Shown here: positions 33,548 to 46,639 of the stretch, one piece after another
Position numbering within the stretch: position 1 is the stretch's first letter
Layout: each line of letters opens with the position of its first letter
Assembly: GCA_963853835.1 (NCBI GenBank)
Contig: OY970826.1
Location: 5,998,001-6,062,000, forward strand
Origin: Calendula officinalis
Lineage: Eukaryota > Streptophyta > Magnoliopsida > Asterales > Asteraceae
Reading direction: 5' to 3'
Length of the DNA stretch: 64,000 bases
Translations under genes and position numbers: made by a program
The notes under the pieces: generated by a model
What the model was told of the DNA's origin: nothing
Database searches by the model: none
The model's input: the letters and a program-made list of their open reading frames with translations, nothing else

Positions 33548-34198
33548 GACTATGGGGTATGGGCACCACCACCACTTGAAAATTTCTGCTACATCATCTG
33601 CCACCTCAGCAACCACACCACACCACACCACACCACTTTATCCAGGAAATACCCACCACACCACACCACACCAATTTTTTTTCCAACTCATCATTTCTTT
33701 TCAATTTATTTTATAAAAGATAGCCTAAATATTTAATGTATAATACACATCATCAAAAGTTTATAAAAAATCATATTATAATTTATTTCTATTTTTTATA
33801 CATTTTTAACAAGTTAAAAGGATTTATTTTTCAAAAAATCAGATTTTCTTTTTGTAAAAGCCCAAAACAAGGCCCTGTAATTTAAAGCCCAAATCTAATT
33901 TTTTAAACCTAAAAACTCTATCTTCTACCTCTCGTTCCTCACCTCCGACAGCTCCAATCAACCTCCATATTTTCTTTTCTTCATCTTCACAGAATCACAG
34001 CTCCATTTCTACCCCCAACGGCTAAAAAGCTTCTCGATCAACTCGCCCCCACGCCGTTCTCGCTCGTTGCCGTGCCCACGGATCTCCACCACCGCACCCC
34101 ACGCCGTATAGGGGGGCGGTGTTCCCCGGATGTTAACGGCGTGGCCAAGCGGCCACCTCAGCACCACCACCACGGCAAATTGCCCATACCGCACGGTC
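33548..34198. mobile_element. Harbinger-like non-autonomous element
   Basis: Inverted ends GACTATGGGGTATGGGCA and TGCCCATACCGCACGGTC are flanked by TTA on both sides, the TSD type of PIF/Harbinger elements. Inside are CCACA repeats on the left and a GC-rich part on the right (about 33900-34190) that looks like host gene leader sequence. No transposase. Confidence 0.68.
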
Positions 34199-34201
34199 TT
34201 A

Positions 34202-35141
34202 GAGGGGAAGTTTAAGGGAATAACAACTATCAATCAAAATTGTGAATATTTTGGAACTATTAGTCATGTTAAATATTTTTAATTTGAACATTAATATAGG
34301 GATTGCCTATTTGAACATTCATTTCTAATATTTAGATACTCCAAAATTCCTAATAATCCTTACACGGTCTCCACCATGCTCCACCGCTAGCCACCACCTC
34401 TACCAACTCACTCACATCGAAATCCACCGACCACCGCCGCCGCTTAGTCTGTCATTCACTCCGACATCACTAACTTACTCCGCCGCTCATTCCGCTTTCA
34501 CCAACTAACCCCTCCGCTAACTCCGCCACCACCATCGAATCTTCCGCTCACCACCACCACCACCGCCGCCGACCACCGATTTTAAGTTAAAAAAAACGTG
34601 AATAATCATGTTAATTAATTGTTTGTGATCCTAGTTTTCAAGTTTTGACTTTGATTCATGAGGTGTTTATTTGGTATAGAGATGTGTCCAATAGTTGGAC
34701 CCTAGATATATTTACTAGGAAGAAATCAGTTTTTTTAGGAAAATATAGGTAGTCGGAAAAACAGAGATATTCGGAAAAAACGAAGGTCGCTGGAAAATTA
34801 GATGTCAACGCCGGTCAACGGAGGAGGTGATTTTTTTAATTAACTATCTCTTTTTAGATAAGAGCGATTAATTTGTTCATATATTTTTTTAATAAAAAAA
34901 TGATTAATTAATTAAATATTTGGATTTATTATTATTCTGGGTTTCGACGCGCTTTGTGAGGGGATTTTTTTTGCTCTGAATATGGATTGAATCTGAAATC
35001 TCCTGAAAATTTCACCCTTTAGGAGAAAAGGAAAATGTGAAATGCAAATAGTGTATGATATTAATGAGTAAAATTCTCATGTTATAATGGGTAGGTCAAG
35101 CCTTTTTTATATGATCGACTTGAGATCAAGCTCAATACAAT
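34202..35141. other. Spacer with a CCACC-rich patch
   Basis: 34375-34585 is rich in CCACC and CCGCC on the plus strand, unlike the AT-rich flanks. It could be a remnant of a proline/threonine-rich coding sequence or simple low-complexity sequence. No gene recognised. Confidence 0.4.
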
Positions 35142-35156
35142 GTAGGCATCGAGCTT

Positions 35157-35468
35157 TTTTTTTTTTTTTTTTTTAAATAGCTATCAATCAATGAAACAAA
35201 AAAACTTTAGTGAGAGCTAGAAATTACAATGTTTTAATAGGGGTTTTCAACCAATCTAACCAACTTTTAACTACCATATTTCTACGATTACAAATCCAAT
35301 TAAAACAATACTCTTTAATGAAATCAACTATATATTAATTCTTTCCTTAATTTTCGCTTATTGAAAACGACATCGATCCTGAATTTTCAAAGCAACCACA
35401 TACTCATAGTAGTTAAAAAAAAACCCCTCAATAACCAGTCTCCTTTTGTTACGCATCATGTTTACATA
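35157..35468 (-). mobile_element. Poly(A) retroposon fragment (5'-truncated LINE or processed RNA)
   Basis: A T-run at the left edge (a poly(A) tail on the minus strand) and a 15-bp perfect duplication GTAGGCATCGAGCTT on both sides (35142-35156 and 35469-35483). These are marks of target-primed reverse transcription. The 290-bp body has no frame or promoter boxes I can identify, so its parent is unknown. Confidence 0.72.
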
Positions 35469-35483
35469 GTAGGCATCGAGCTT

Positions 35484-36223
35484 AACATAAATCAATTAGG
35501 CAGTTGATAATAATATCAATTCAAGTAGTATGTTGACAATATTCACGTTTTACATAAGAACTTTAATTTGGTAATTAGATAACGTAATTTATTAAGGTGT
35601 TCCTAGTAGAAAAGAAGACACTTTGTTTTAGAAGAGATCATGGTTCAAAACTTACTAAGTTACACTTTAAGATGAGTAGGGATTTTTATTTTTATTTTTG
35701 AAAAATGTCATGAGAATACCGGTTAGGCGGCCTACATCATAATCAAATACTCGACAATCTTTGGGTTGCCTGAAGATGTATTATTCTCCGTTTAGACGTT
35801 TAGATAATATTAAACGTTTTCACGTTTAAGGTATAACTTTTAAAATGTCTATGTAAAATTACTTGTTTTTAGATGCTAGATTCATCAAATCAAAGTTAAA
35901 ATTGGCTACAAGTATTAATGAATAAAAAAAGAGGGTTATTAGCTGTGGTTAAGTGGCTTATAAGTTATAACTATATGAATGCCGAACAATTGACAAGATA
36001 AATAAAAAAAACTAAATGAATAATAATAAAGTATGGAAGACGGTATGGCTTGTGGGACTGGTTTCAGTATCTAGTTGGGTTGCTTCACATTGCTAGGCAC
36101 AGGGATAGTAGCCAGTCCACTTGAACCCAAATAAATGTGCTCTCATGTTACTCCCTTTTGTTTGTTTTTATTCTCTTTTGTCCTTTTCATAATTTTAAAA
36201 AATATAATTCTGACTTGTATTCT
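35484..36223. other. Spacer, no gene recognised
   Basis: AT-rich non-coding sequence. Confidence 0.45.
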
Positions 36224-36233
36224 TATAAATATA

Positions 36234-36939
36234 GAGTTGTGTTTGACGAGGTACATTGCTTTTACGAAGTCCCGAGAAACAAATCTCAACCATTGATCAA
36301 TAAGATCTAATGGTCAAAATTAATCGCATATTTTATATATTGAGGGGTATATTGGTTATTTTTTTATTTTAGAATTTTTATTTTTTTTATTATGAAGGGG
36401 TATTTTGGTCATTAAACACTTAAAAAAATTTTGATTTTTTTATTTTTATTTTTTTATTTTAAATTTTTTTTATTTTTATTAATTTTTTTTTTCATTAAAA
36501 AGTAATATTTATTTGATAATTACGTGTATGACTTAATCACATGTAATTTTAGTGTAAAATCACATATGATTTAGTTCAGTCACATGTGATTCACTATGTA
36601 ATCACATGTGATTTACCATGCAATCACATTATGTGTTATTAGTGAAAAGATTAATAATTCTTTAAATAATGTTAATAAAAATAAATTAAAATAAAAAAAA
36701 TTAGTAAAAAAAATAATTTTTTCAAAATGAACAAAATACCCCTCAATTAAAAATTTAAAAAATTAAAAAAATAAAAAATAAATAAATAAAATTCAAATTT
36801 TTTTAAGTGCCAAATGACCAAAATACCCCTTTATGTATAAAATATGTGATTAATCTTGACCATTAGATCTTATTGATCAATGGTTGAGATTTGTTCCTCG
36901 GGACTTTATAAAAATAATAGAACTCCTTGAACGTTTCTC
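36234..36939. mobile_element. Foldback Mutator-like element
   Basis: Long imperfect inverted arms. The left contains AGTCCCGAGAAACAAATCTC and ACCATTGATCAATAAGATCT; the right carries their inverses at about 36848-36905. A 9-10-bp duplication TATAAATATA flanks the element (36224-36233 and 36940-36949). The centre has several CACATGTGATT-type palindromic repeats (about 36520-36630). Non-coding. Confidence 0.78.
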
Positions 36940-37124
36940 TATAAATATATATATAGTTTTAGTATACCAGATGAAATTTAACCTAGCGATTTTTGCTTTC
37001 CATTCTTGACGTCAGAGATTCAGATCTATGAACAAATATGGTATTTAGGAGTATATTAATATCTTACCAAATCAATTCAAGTATGAATTTAAACTACACA
37101 TATTTTTAATGGAAATTCAATATA

Positions 37125-37389
37125 CTACCTCCGTATCACAATAGGTGATACACTTTCTATTTACAGGTATTTCAAAATAAATGATACACTTCAAAAGTTA
37201 TTTTATTTGGTAAAAAAAGTGGGACGTATATTAACTTGTCATTTCTAGTTATCTTTACTTATAATTAAGATGTACTAGTTAACATAATAGGTGAAATATT
37301 TCCATTTACATCAATTTTAATTAATTAAGGATGAACATTAGATAATTATTGATTTTTTTAATAAAAAAAATTGTAGTTGAATGCAGGAG
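37125..37389. mobile_element. Decayed Stowaway-like MITE
   Basis: The left end CTACCTCCGTATCACAATAG matches the family at 7378. The right end is only GCAGGAG before TA. Confidence 0.5.
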
Positions 37390-37391
37390 TA

Positions 37392-39732
37392 TAATATATC
37401 CCTTAAAAGTTAAAACACAATTCAACGAAATGTAACTTTTTTACGCTTAGCTGCACATAAGTTCAATGTTGCCAACATCTAGTATGTTATCCAAAAAATA
37501 TAAATGACAAAGGCGGAATAATATGACATTCAGAAAATACACAGTTGAAGCATCTATTTATGTTTTGATAGTTTAATTGAAGTCATAAACAACAATCTTA
37601 AAACATTCCATTCAATTTTATGTAATTTAATTATCAACTGAAAGGCAAGGGTTAGAGCAAAAAGTATCGTGGCCAGTACCACATTCTTATTTGAAAGAGA
37701 AAAAATGTATCATTCTTAATTTTTTCTTTTTTAGAAAATAGGTTTTTGTTATAGCTTTTTAAATTTTAATGAAGGTATTTTTTTAATCTAATATATTTTT
37801 TTAAATTTATATAATGTATTTTTAAATTAATATAGTGTATTTATTTTATAATTATCTAATTTAATTAAGAATGACGATGTGGCAAAATGATGAGTGAGAT
37901 ATGAGTTATTGTCACGGACTTGTCAGTAAGAATGAGGGTAATGTTACGATGATGTGACTTTATTAATGAATTTGAAAACTCGTCACTGTTTGGAAAGACC
38001 TTAGTATCATACTCCGTATATCTAAGTCGAAGGACTAATAAGTCTTGACTAAAACCGACGTCATCTAAACTTAGGAATTAAACAATAACATGTTACCTTG
38101 AGTTAAGATTCTGGCTAAAGTTATTAAGTTATCTTATGGAGTATTATTTTCATGAGTTCGTCACAAGATAAAATTAAACCTCATCTTCGCAATGATCACG
38201 TGCTCTTGTGAGTTTATCATTTAATGTATCAATCAATTTGTAGTCGATTATTTTTATAATTTTTAATCAGTTTATTATTAAGCTTCTTATTTAGTACATA
38301 TATTTTCGATCATGTAAAAAAAGATAGAGATAAAAAAAAATAACGTTATTTCTCTGATTCCATATATCATTTATTATGTTATGTTGGATAACATATTTTC
38401 ATGATTGGGTGTGGAATATACCTTATCATCATATATAGATGTTTAACAAAAAAAGAGTTGTATGTTAAACAAAAAATCCCTGCATGCATGCAAATGCTTA
38501 GGATGTAAATTTACAAGCATTATCGTCTCAATTTTGTTAATAGTATATTAAGTAAAATGTGCTCTTAATTTAATTATTAGAGCAACAAATTTGCAAATGC
38601 CATATGTATATTTTTTGGGTTGGGGTGGGGGGATTGATTTTGATTGACTTCATGGATAAGGGGTAATGGTGGCCACGTTATAGCGACTTAGATCTTGCAT
38701 TTCTTTATGGATCACTTGACTATTTATGTTATCAAGGTTCAGAGAAGTTGTCAATTAATTCTTATTTGCTCCATATCTTGTTTATTTAATAATTAAATTT
38801 TGAGTAAATTATAGAATGTTTATATGGTTTCAGGATTTTGTGACTAAATTTTTCTTCGGGTTTTAGTGCTTGATCTTTAATTTCTTGGATTTCTATCCTT
38901 CCAAGTTCCATCCATGCAAGTCCTTCTTAATTGATCCATTAAGTCACCTCATGTGCCAAACATGTGAGTGCATTGTGTTGGAAAATATTGTGATTTTATT
39001 GTTTTTTACCAAATTTGAACCCATATAATTATATGTATATTTATTATATATATATTTAGTGGTTAGTTTTGCGTTTTGTTTGATGAGAGCTAAGCAATGA
39101 GCTAAAGAAAGTCCAATATGAAGTTATGGAAAATGAAATACCGATCCTTAAAGTCGGATGTTTGATACAAGAAACCAAGTGTAGGAAGGTGTCCCACATT
39201 GAAACAATACAAACAAAGGTGTGGTTTAAACTCTTATACTTGGCTTTTACCCGGACACTTACCAGTAGTAGGGTGCAAATAATTCAAACCGAGTTGCCTG
39301 AAAAGGCTTGAACTCATGTGCGCCCGAACGACCTACGGATGCGAATGCATCTCTCACGTGTCTACTTTTTTGCACTTGATTCACCTCCTCGACGCAATAG
39401 CAATCCTAACTCGGCTTCAGACTCAGATTGAGACTCAACCCGGTATCGAATATATTTTAAATGATCATATTAAATCACGAGACTCGATGTCTCATTTTAA
39501 TTTTTTCTTTTACATATTATGTTTCATCATTGGTAATTGCAATCATATTTCTTTCTTGTATTGTATTATGTTCAATAAAAGGATATCAACTTACATTTTT
39601 GTTATATACTAAAGAAAGAATAATGTTTAAAATAATTTATGTTTGGTAACAAAACTAATTTGCAAGTTAAATAATTCAATTTGAGTTCAGTAAATCTCAA
39701 ATCTTAGTTAAGGGAATACATTGTATATTAAG
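37392..39732. other. Gene-poor spacer
   Basis: 2.3 kb of AT-rich sequence. Short frames near 39126-39311 and 39316-39612 match no family I know. The TCCCACATTG-like text near 39193 recalls transposon leaders but is not enough for a call. Confidence 0.4.
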
Positions 39733-39737
39733 TTTTT

Positions 39738-39923
39738 TGTTGTAAACCAAATTAGTTTAATAGAGATACATGAGATATAAGAGGTTCTTGAGAGGTGTGT
39801 GGAAACAAGTGATACAACATATCTACTTATAGGCTTGAGAATGATACACTAATGGTGTACATAAATTGTACTTATGATTGTGTTAAATACTAATCAACCA
39901 CTCATCAAATATGAGTTACAACA
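39738..39923 (-). repeat. 3' LTR of the minus-strand Copia
   Basis: 186 bp, TGTTGTAA...TTACAACA. Left-hand copy on the plus strand. Confidence 0.88.
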
Positions 39924-39999
39924 CTCCCCCTTGGTTGTTTAGATTTACACCAAATCATATTTGTTTATCTTCGTATTGTATCTTCAGACAATTCATCAG

Positions 40000-40560
40000 T
40001 CATTCGCCTCGTTTAAACCTTATCAGAGAAAAACCATTTGGGACAAAAACTCTGGTCGAAGGACATATGAGTGCAATCTGGATGTCTTGTGCGAGGTAAG
40101 GAACCATATACAGTGTGTCTCATTAAAACCTTGTTTAGAGAAAACCCAGTGGGACAAAAACTTTAACGAAGGACAAAGAGTGCACAATGGTTAATAAGTA
40201 TTGTATCTTAAGACAATCCATAAAGCATTCGCCTCGTTAAAAACCTTGTGAGAAAAACCCTTTGGGGCAAAACTCCATCGAAGGACAAAAGAGTATGATT
40301 TGGAAGTCTTGAGTCATATAAGGAACCATATATGGTGTGCCTCATTAAAACCTTGTTTAGAGAAAACCCAGTGGGACAAAAACTCTAACGAAGGACAAAA
40401 GAGTACGCAATGGTCAATAAGTATTCAATTGGATACTCCCCCAGACTTCAACAATTCTTAGTGAGAATAGGGTATTGTTAGTGTCTCATTAATAGCTTTG
40501 TCAAGGTAAACCCAATGGGACAAAACCCTTGAACTAAAGGAAAAAGAGTACACAAGCATT
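40000..40560. repeat. Dispersed tandem copies of a 45-60-bp unit near the Copia 3' end
   Basis: The text AGAGAAAACCCAGTGGGACA or a near variant (AACCCTTTGGGGCAAAACTC, AAACCCAATGGGACAAAACC) recurs five times, each followed by GAAGGACAAA-type sequence. Spacing is irregular, about 100-150 bp. It lies between the RNase H remnant and the LTR. Confidence 0.75.
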
Positions 40561-40577
40561 CGTCGGGATGCTCCCCC

Positions 40578-40740
40578 TCACATGCACTCAACATGGTGCA
40601 AAGCATACGCCCGGATGCAACTATTATTCTCACTCAACAGGGTGCAAAGCATACGTCAGGATGCAATCATTATCAGCACTCAACATGTGCAAAACATACA
40701 TCAGGATGCAATCATCATTTGCACTCAACAGGGTGCATGA
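40578..40740. repeat. About 48-bp tandem repeat, four copies
   Basis: Units contain CACTCAACAGGGTGCAAAGC followed by ATACGTCAGGATGCAATCAT, with decay between copies. Confidence 0.75.
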
Positions 40741-43700
40741 TATATGTCATTTAGGTAGCTCAAAGACTTTCCTAAGTCAAATAGCTTTGATATGTTTTGG
40801 AAAGAATACTGTGGCGGTGACTTGGTGAACAAGTCTGCATGATTCTTATCTAATCCAATATGTTGCACTTCAATCATTTGAAATGCTTGTTGTTCATGTG
40901 TAAAGAACAATTTCGGCGAGATGTGTTTGGTGTTATCCTGTTTTGATATAACCATGTTTCAATTGATCAATAACAACGGTGTTATCTTCATATATGACAA
41001 ATGGTTAACTGGGATCATAAGCAAACCACATTTACTTCGAATATGGTCTCTTACATCTCAAAGCCATACACGCTCTCTAGTCGCCTCAACGAGCGCAAGT
41101 AGTTCGGAGTGATTTGTCAAAATATCAACTAGAGTCTATCTACAAGAACTCTAGGATGTCGCCACTTTCCCTATGGTAAAGACATAACCAGATTGGGAAC
41201 GTCCCTTGTGCAGGTCTGATAAATAAACTGCATCGGCATACCCGATAAGGGTCGCGTTATCTCGAGTATCAGTCACACTTTATCCACTCGATGACACGCT
41301 AGGATAGAATAAGCCCGTATCCGTACTATCTTTAAAATAACGGAAGATGTCTTTAATACCATTTCAATGGTGGCGTGTTGGCGCATTGTTATGCCTAGTC
41401 ATGCATATCACAATAAAGAAGATGTCCAGTCTAGTACATTAATTGGGTGAAGTAACATATTGCGCTTATGGCACCGAGATATGAACACTCATGGCTCAAT
41501 ATCTTTTCATCATCCTCATTTAGATGGAATAAAACCTTTTAATGTCTAAGGAATGAATGACCATGAAAGTAGATTGAGGTTTTGCGTCATGGCAACTAAC
41601 GCGTCTTAACACCTTTTACGTGTAATTCTCTTGATAAATGAAAAACCTCATCTTTACGGTGCTCGATCTGCATGCCAAGCCAATGCCGTGTTTTCCCAAG
41701 ATCTTTCATCTCGAATTCCTTCTTCAGAATTTCAGCAGTTTCAAACAACTCTTTCGAGGATCCTATGAGATTCAAATCATCTACATAGACTGCGATAATA
41801 ACATATCCTGAAGTGGATATCTTTATAAACACGCATGGGCATATCAAAATATTCAAATATCCCAGTCTGATCAAGTACTCACTTAGACGGGTATACCACA
41901 TCCGTCTGGATTTTAATCCAAAAGGTGATCATCTGAGTCGTATCGAGAACATGTTCCGTGGTCTGGAACTAATTGATTCAGGCAACTTGAGTCCATCGGG
42001 GACTTTCATATGTATCTCTTTGTCAAGTTCCCCATAGAGATAGGGTGTGACCACATCAATAAGCTGCATATTCAGTTTTTCGGAAACTACTAAACTGACT
42101 AAGTAGTGGAACGTTATAACGTTCATTACGGGAGAATACATCTCCTCGTAATCAATACCAGGGCGTTTGAGAGAAACCTAGCGCCACGAGGCGATCTTTG
42201 TATCATACAATCTCATTATTCTCATTACGCTTCCTTCCGAATACCGTTTATAACCAATTGGTTTAACATTAGGTGGTGTTGGAGCAACAAGTCCAAACAC
42301 TCTTCCTTTCGGTAAGGAATCTTATTTTACCTGGATTGTGTGTTTCAGTTAAGACCAATCCTTTGTACTCAACAATAGTACATGGTTCCATGTCATCATT
42401 GCTCATAATGTTAGTGACCACTGCGTATATGAACAAATCATTGATGACAGTTTCATTTTGCTTCAAAATATCGTCTAATCTAGCATACTCGATATATATT
42501 TGAATATTATCGGGATGATGAGAAAGTGGTGTTTCATCAGGAACACGCTTCTCCAATACAGTCCCGTGATACTTAATGATCATGTGACAAAACGTATACA
42601 ACAGAACTTCTCCTCCTTTGAGGCAGAACATCCTTGGAACCAAACCGGTCTTCCTCTTTTCTTGGGAAGAGCGGTGGATTGGACAACCAATGGCAGCGTC
42701 CTTTGCACGGTGGGTTCAACCAATGCAACATGTTCAAACGGAACATGGCGTCTCACAGGGACGTCTATCCTAGCAGGCACATATGCAGCAGGTATATTTG
42801 ATCTCGTGACATTTGTTAAGTAATGTGTCTGGTTTGCTAATTAGCAACATTTTGTAGACTTGGAACTTTTTGCACATCCTTATCACTATGTGCAAATGGG
42901 GGATCCATATGAGACAAATTGGGTACATGCCACGTTCTTTCACGCCGTTCCTTATCAACGTTAACGTGCAAATCTCCCCCTAACAACGGGAAGATTATCT
43001 CATCAGTGTCTAGCGTTTAAAGAGATCGCCTGTCAAGGGCTCTAAATAGAGTATAATGGATGGGGATTAATAATCAACATATATTCCCCGTCGTTTCTGA
43101 GGTCCAAATTTCGAACGCTTTTGAAGTTCAATTGGAACATTGACCAAGCACCCAAACACGCGTAAATATGAAACGTCGGGCTCATATCCAGATACCAGCT
43201 GGTACGCAGGAAGTTATTGGGTTCCCATGGGCCTCAGACGGACCAATGCATCCGTGTGCAATACCGCATAACCATATATAAAAATGGGGCATTTTGGTGC
43301 GCATAACCAAAGTTCTTGCAATTATTTGTATTCGTTTGATAAACGCTTCCGCAAGATTAATTTGAGAATGAACGTACACAACCGGGTTTTCAATATCAAG
43401 GCCCAATGTTTTGCAATAATCATCGAACATTTTCGATGTAAACTCACCAACATTATCAAGTCTAATTGACTTTATTGGATAATTAGGAGGATTAGCCCTC
43501 AACTTAATGATATGGGCTAGGAGTTTAGGAAATGTTTCATTCCTTGTGGACAACAAAGCTACGTGTGACCATCATTGTTGATTCATCAACCAATATCATG
43601 AAATTTTTAAATGGTTCGCATGTTGGTTGGATAGGTCCACAAATATCCTCATGAATTCTCTTAAGAAAACGGGATATCACTTTTGTAGATTATACGTAAA

Positions 43701-44330
43701 GTGGTATGAGATGTGTCTTTACAATCGAGCATGTTTGGCACAGGCTTTTCGAATCAATCATGAAATTAATTCCTTCAAGAGGGTGCCCATGAGATGCATT
43801 CATAGTTCGAAGCATCGTATTCTGACCCGGGTGTCCCAGCCGGTCATGCCATAATATATAAGTTCCGCCATCAACACGGGCTCGACGAAAGATTAGATTG
43901 CTTTCAATGGTTTAGATCGTAGTAAAGTACAAATCATTTGACAAACATCTCAACTTCTCCAACATACGCTTTTGGTCGTATGTATCAGAGGTAATGTAAA
44001 GGTATTCAGTACCATTTTCTTGGCAGTTTCGAGATGAAAACATGTTTTCTCGAATATCCTTAAAACTCAACAAGTTACGACTGGAACTTGGATAATATAA
44101 GGCTTCATTTATGGTTAAAATAGTACCATTTGACAACATATATTGGGCTATACCTAGGGTCGATGGGCCCGAAATGGTAGTCAATGAAGTTACTTTTAGG
44201 CTTAATGTTGATAAAGTAGTCCTTATGTTTTATGAAAGTGTATATGAATACCACAATCAACCAGACTATCAACATACCCAATATACATGCCTTAAAGTAA
44301 AAATAATAATTTGAAGTTGGTCACACGTAT
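40725..44330 (-). pseudogene. Copia polyprotein remnants (gag-pre-integrase, integrase, RT, RNase H)
   Basis: Minus-strand remnants in the Copia order, broken by stops and shifts. Gag-pre-integrase with SSSRNLLSFKDIR is at 43912-44184. Integrase core with IKSIRLDNVGEFTSKMFDDY is at 43182-43556. Reverse transcriptase with VYVDDLNLIGSS and the MKDLGKTRHWLGMQIEH segment is at 41596-42141. RNase H with HIGLDKNHADLFTKS is at 40725-40955. A stretch near 41250-41400 also recalls the usual 'ARYSSAPTRRHWNGIK' block. The integrase HHCC finger and most of gag are not found. None of the fragments can give a working protein. Confidence 0.85.
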
Positions 44331-45560
44331 TGTTTAATTTCATAAGGAATAAAGCAACTTTAAATTATCTCGAGAAACATAATCAATGTAAACAAACCAT
44401 AATCCAAAATACACCATTATTCAAATGGGAAAGCATAATCCAAATAAAACATAATCAAAGAGCTTAACAATAGCTCTAATATTCCATTTGAGCCAGAAAA
44501 TCCATGCTCTCAAAGAATTCATGTTTGTTTTGATATTTTCCTACAACGGGAGGAGAAATATTGGATTTGGTTATCATATAAAATGATAGTTTATATGCTT
44601 ATGGTTTGTATGAGCATAAACTGTGTATCGAATCAGCAGGTTCAAAAAACACAAGTGCGAATGGTTCTCATTTATCGAACGACAGGTCGATTTAGAGACA
44701 CCAATTCATCATATGTATATAACCACATTCGGGGGAAAGATTATTTAATCAACCCTTTTCGGTAGCTCTAATAGAATACAACCAGGAAAGACGGTGAGGG
44801 TGGACAGCACTTGTGCGTATCGGAACCATCCATTATTAGGAGTCAGAAAAACCGCCTATCTTTCCTAGACATTGTAATAAGAATATGTGAGCCTATTTGG
44901 GGATGATGTATAATATCTTTCACTTGGGTAGTTTTAATACAATGCTCATAAGTCCGGATTTTTCGATTTGAGTTCGCATGGACTAATAGCGTAATTCACA
45001 CATTGTGATTCGCTAACAATAAGTGAACTTTCATAAACAAAAGAAAGTGTAACGAACTCTTTATATGCCAATGAATCCATAATTGATGGTTAATTAGTTC
45101 AAAAATATATTTTTTTTTCTAACAAAAAATATAACTAATTAAGAAACATACTATTTTTCTAATCCATTATTATAAAAACTTATTTGATAATCAAAATAAT
45201 TTAGAAATAATTACAGTACATATAAGTTCATTGTGAATGAATTGTAAACAACCATTAATGTTAACACAAATAAGCAATCTTATGAAAAAGAAGAAACATA
45301 TAATTTTTAATTATTATTAAAACAATGGGAGGTTACGTTTTAATTGACATAAGTTATTCTTAAAACAATACAATGCTTAATAGAATGTCATAAATAAAAT
45401 TTATCAAGTTATGGGAGGTACGTTTTAATTGATGAAAACGTAAAAAAATATTTAAACCGCCTTAAATAGTTTTAATTTTTAATTAAAAATATATGGGTTA
45501 CATTTTAAATGCCTTAATAAAAATATGAAGGTTAAGTCTTAGATGCCCAAATCTTCCCCT
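44331..45560. other. Copia interior, mostly unassigned
   Basis: A short minus-strand stretch near 44470-44535 resembles the end of a Copia gag (ESMDFLAQMEY, then stop). The rest is AT-rich and unassigned. Confidence 0.4.
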
Positions 45561-46260
45561 ATATATGCAGCTACATACGATTTGGTTTTGACAACTCACC
45601 CGAATGCAGCTCCGTAATTAGATGTTAATGCCACGTGTAATTCACGTATTGGTCAACTGATTCCTCACACTCTTCCTAAGCCTTAATATGCGCCAGTTAT
45701 TACTTACCGGAAAACGGAACACACACTTAAAGGTGTAAAAACAACGCTCTCTAGAGGAGATTTTCGGAAGGAGGGCAGTCTGGCAGCCGGAAATCAAATT
45801 CCGGAGAGATCCACCGGTAACTTTGCCTGAGTTTTTGAAGTGTTGGTCGGAAAGTCATTCCCCACAGGATGACCAAGGCCGATCATCGAGATCGGCGCCG
45901 GAAGCCACCAGATTTGGTGGTTTCTCAGACGACTGCGGCGAGCCCCACGACGGCGCAAGGAGTTCCGGCGAGAACTGGGAAAAACCATCTGACCCATTCG
46001 ACGCGGAAGGCTGCGATTAGTCACGATCCATCTTCAATTTTGGCATCGCCGGCCTCCTCCGTGCCGGAAAAACGAATTCCTATTCCGGTAGAAATCGCCT
46101 CGGCTGCAGCCGGTGAAGATGAACGAATTAAGGCTGCGGACTACCACCATTAGACTCGGAATGGTCGAAATAGGGGGTACACCTCCAATTTCCGTTTTGG
46201 GATCGCCGGTGCAAAACCCTAGTTTGGCCGTTTTGGGACCACCAACATTTTTCTAAATCT
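45560..46260 (+). other. GC-rich gene-like segment inside the Copia element
   Basis: Base composition jumps at about 45770-46220. A CACGTG G-box lies near 45633 and a CTATATATGC TATA-like box near 45560. Plus-strand frames rich in Arg, Pro and Ser (45823-46020 and 45869-46153) overlap. I recognise no protein family. The layout looks like a captured promoter and first exon of a host gene. Confidence 0.4.
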
Positions 46261-46324
46261 TTTATTTATATAGTTCTTTTAATTTCTTATAATTAATTTT
46301 GTATTAATGTTTATACCAATGTAG

Positions 46325-46590
46325 ATCATGTTTTCGATCAAGATTGCTCGAATTCTAGCGTTTATGACCACCTCATCAAGGACATTATTCATGCTGTTGT
46401 TGATGGTTTTAATGGTAATTGTTTACTAATTATGATTTTTTTTATAATTAATTTAATTTATAATCTTAAAATTATTTGCTATGTGTAGGTACTGCATTTG
46501 CATATTGACAAACAAGTAATGGAAAAACATTTACAATGAACGGGTCAGAAAATGACCCGGGAATTATTCACCGAGCTGTTAAAGATGTTT
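46325..46590 (+). pseudogene. Kinesin-7 motor-domain fragment, broken
   Basis: Two exon-like pieces on the plus strand, opposite to the host Copia. 46325-46414 gives DHVFDQDCSNSSVYDHLIKD and IIHAVVDGFN. After a GT-AG intron (46415-46488), 46489-46590 gives TAFAY, a TGA stop at 46506-46508, then QTSNGKTFTMNGSENDPGII and HRAVKDV. This is the P-loop region of plant CENP-E-like kinesin-7 proteins. The stop replaces the first glycine of the GQTSSGKT ATP-binding loop, and the following text has N for S. The rest of the motor, stalk and tail are absent. The retained intron shows DNA-level capture, not reverse transcription of mature mRNA. Confidence 0.85.
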
Positions 46591-46639
46591 TGTTGGTTTT
46601 TTAATCGGAATGCATGTCAATATCCATGGTAAATGCAAA

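Noticed and set aside
45794..46153. Overlapping frames on both strands that look like small proteins
   Set aside because: High GC removes stops in several frames at once. None matches a family, so no CDS is called.
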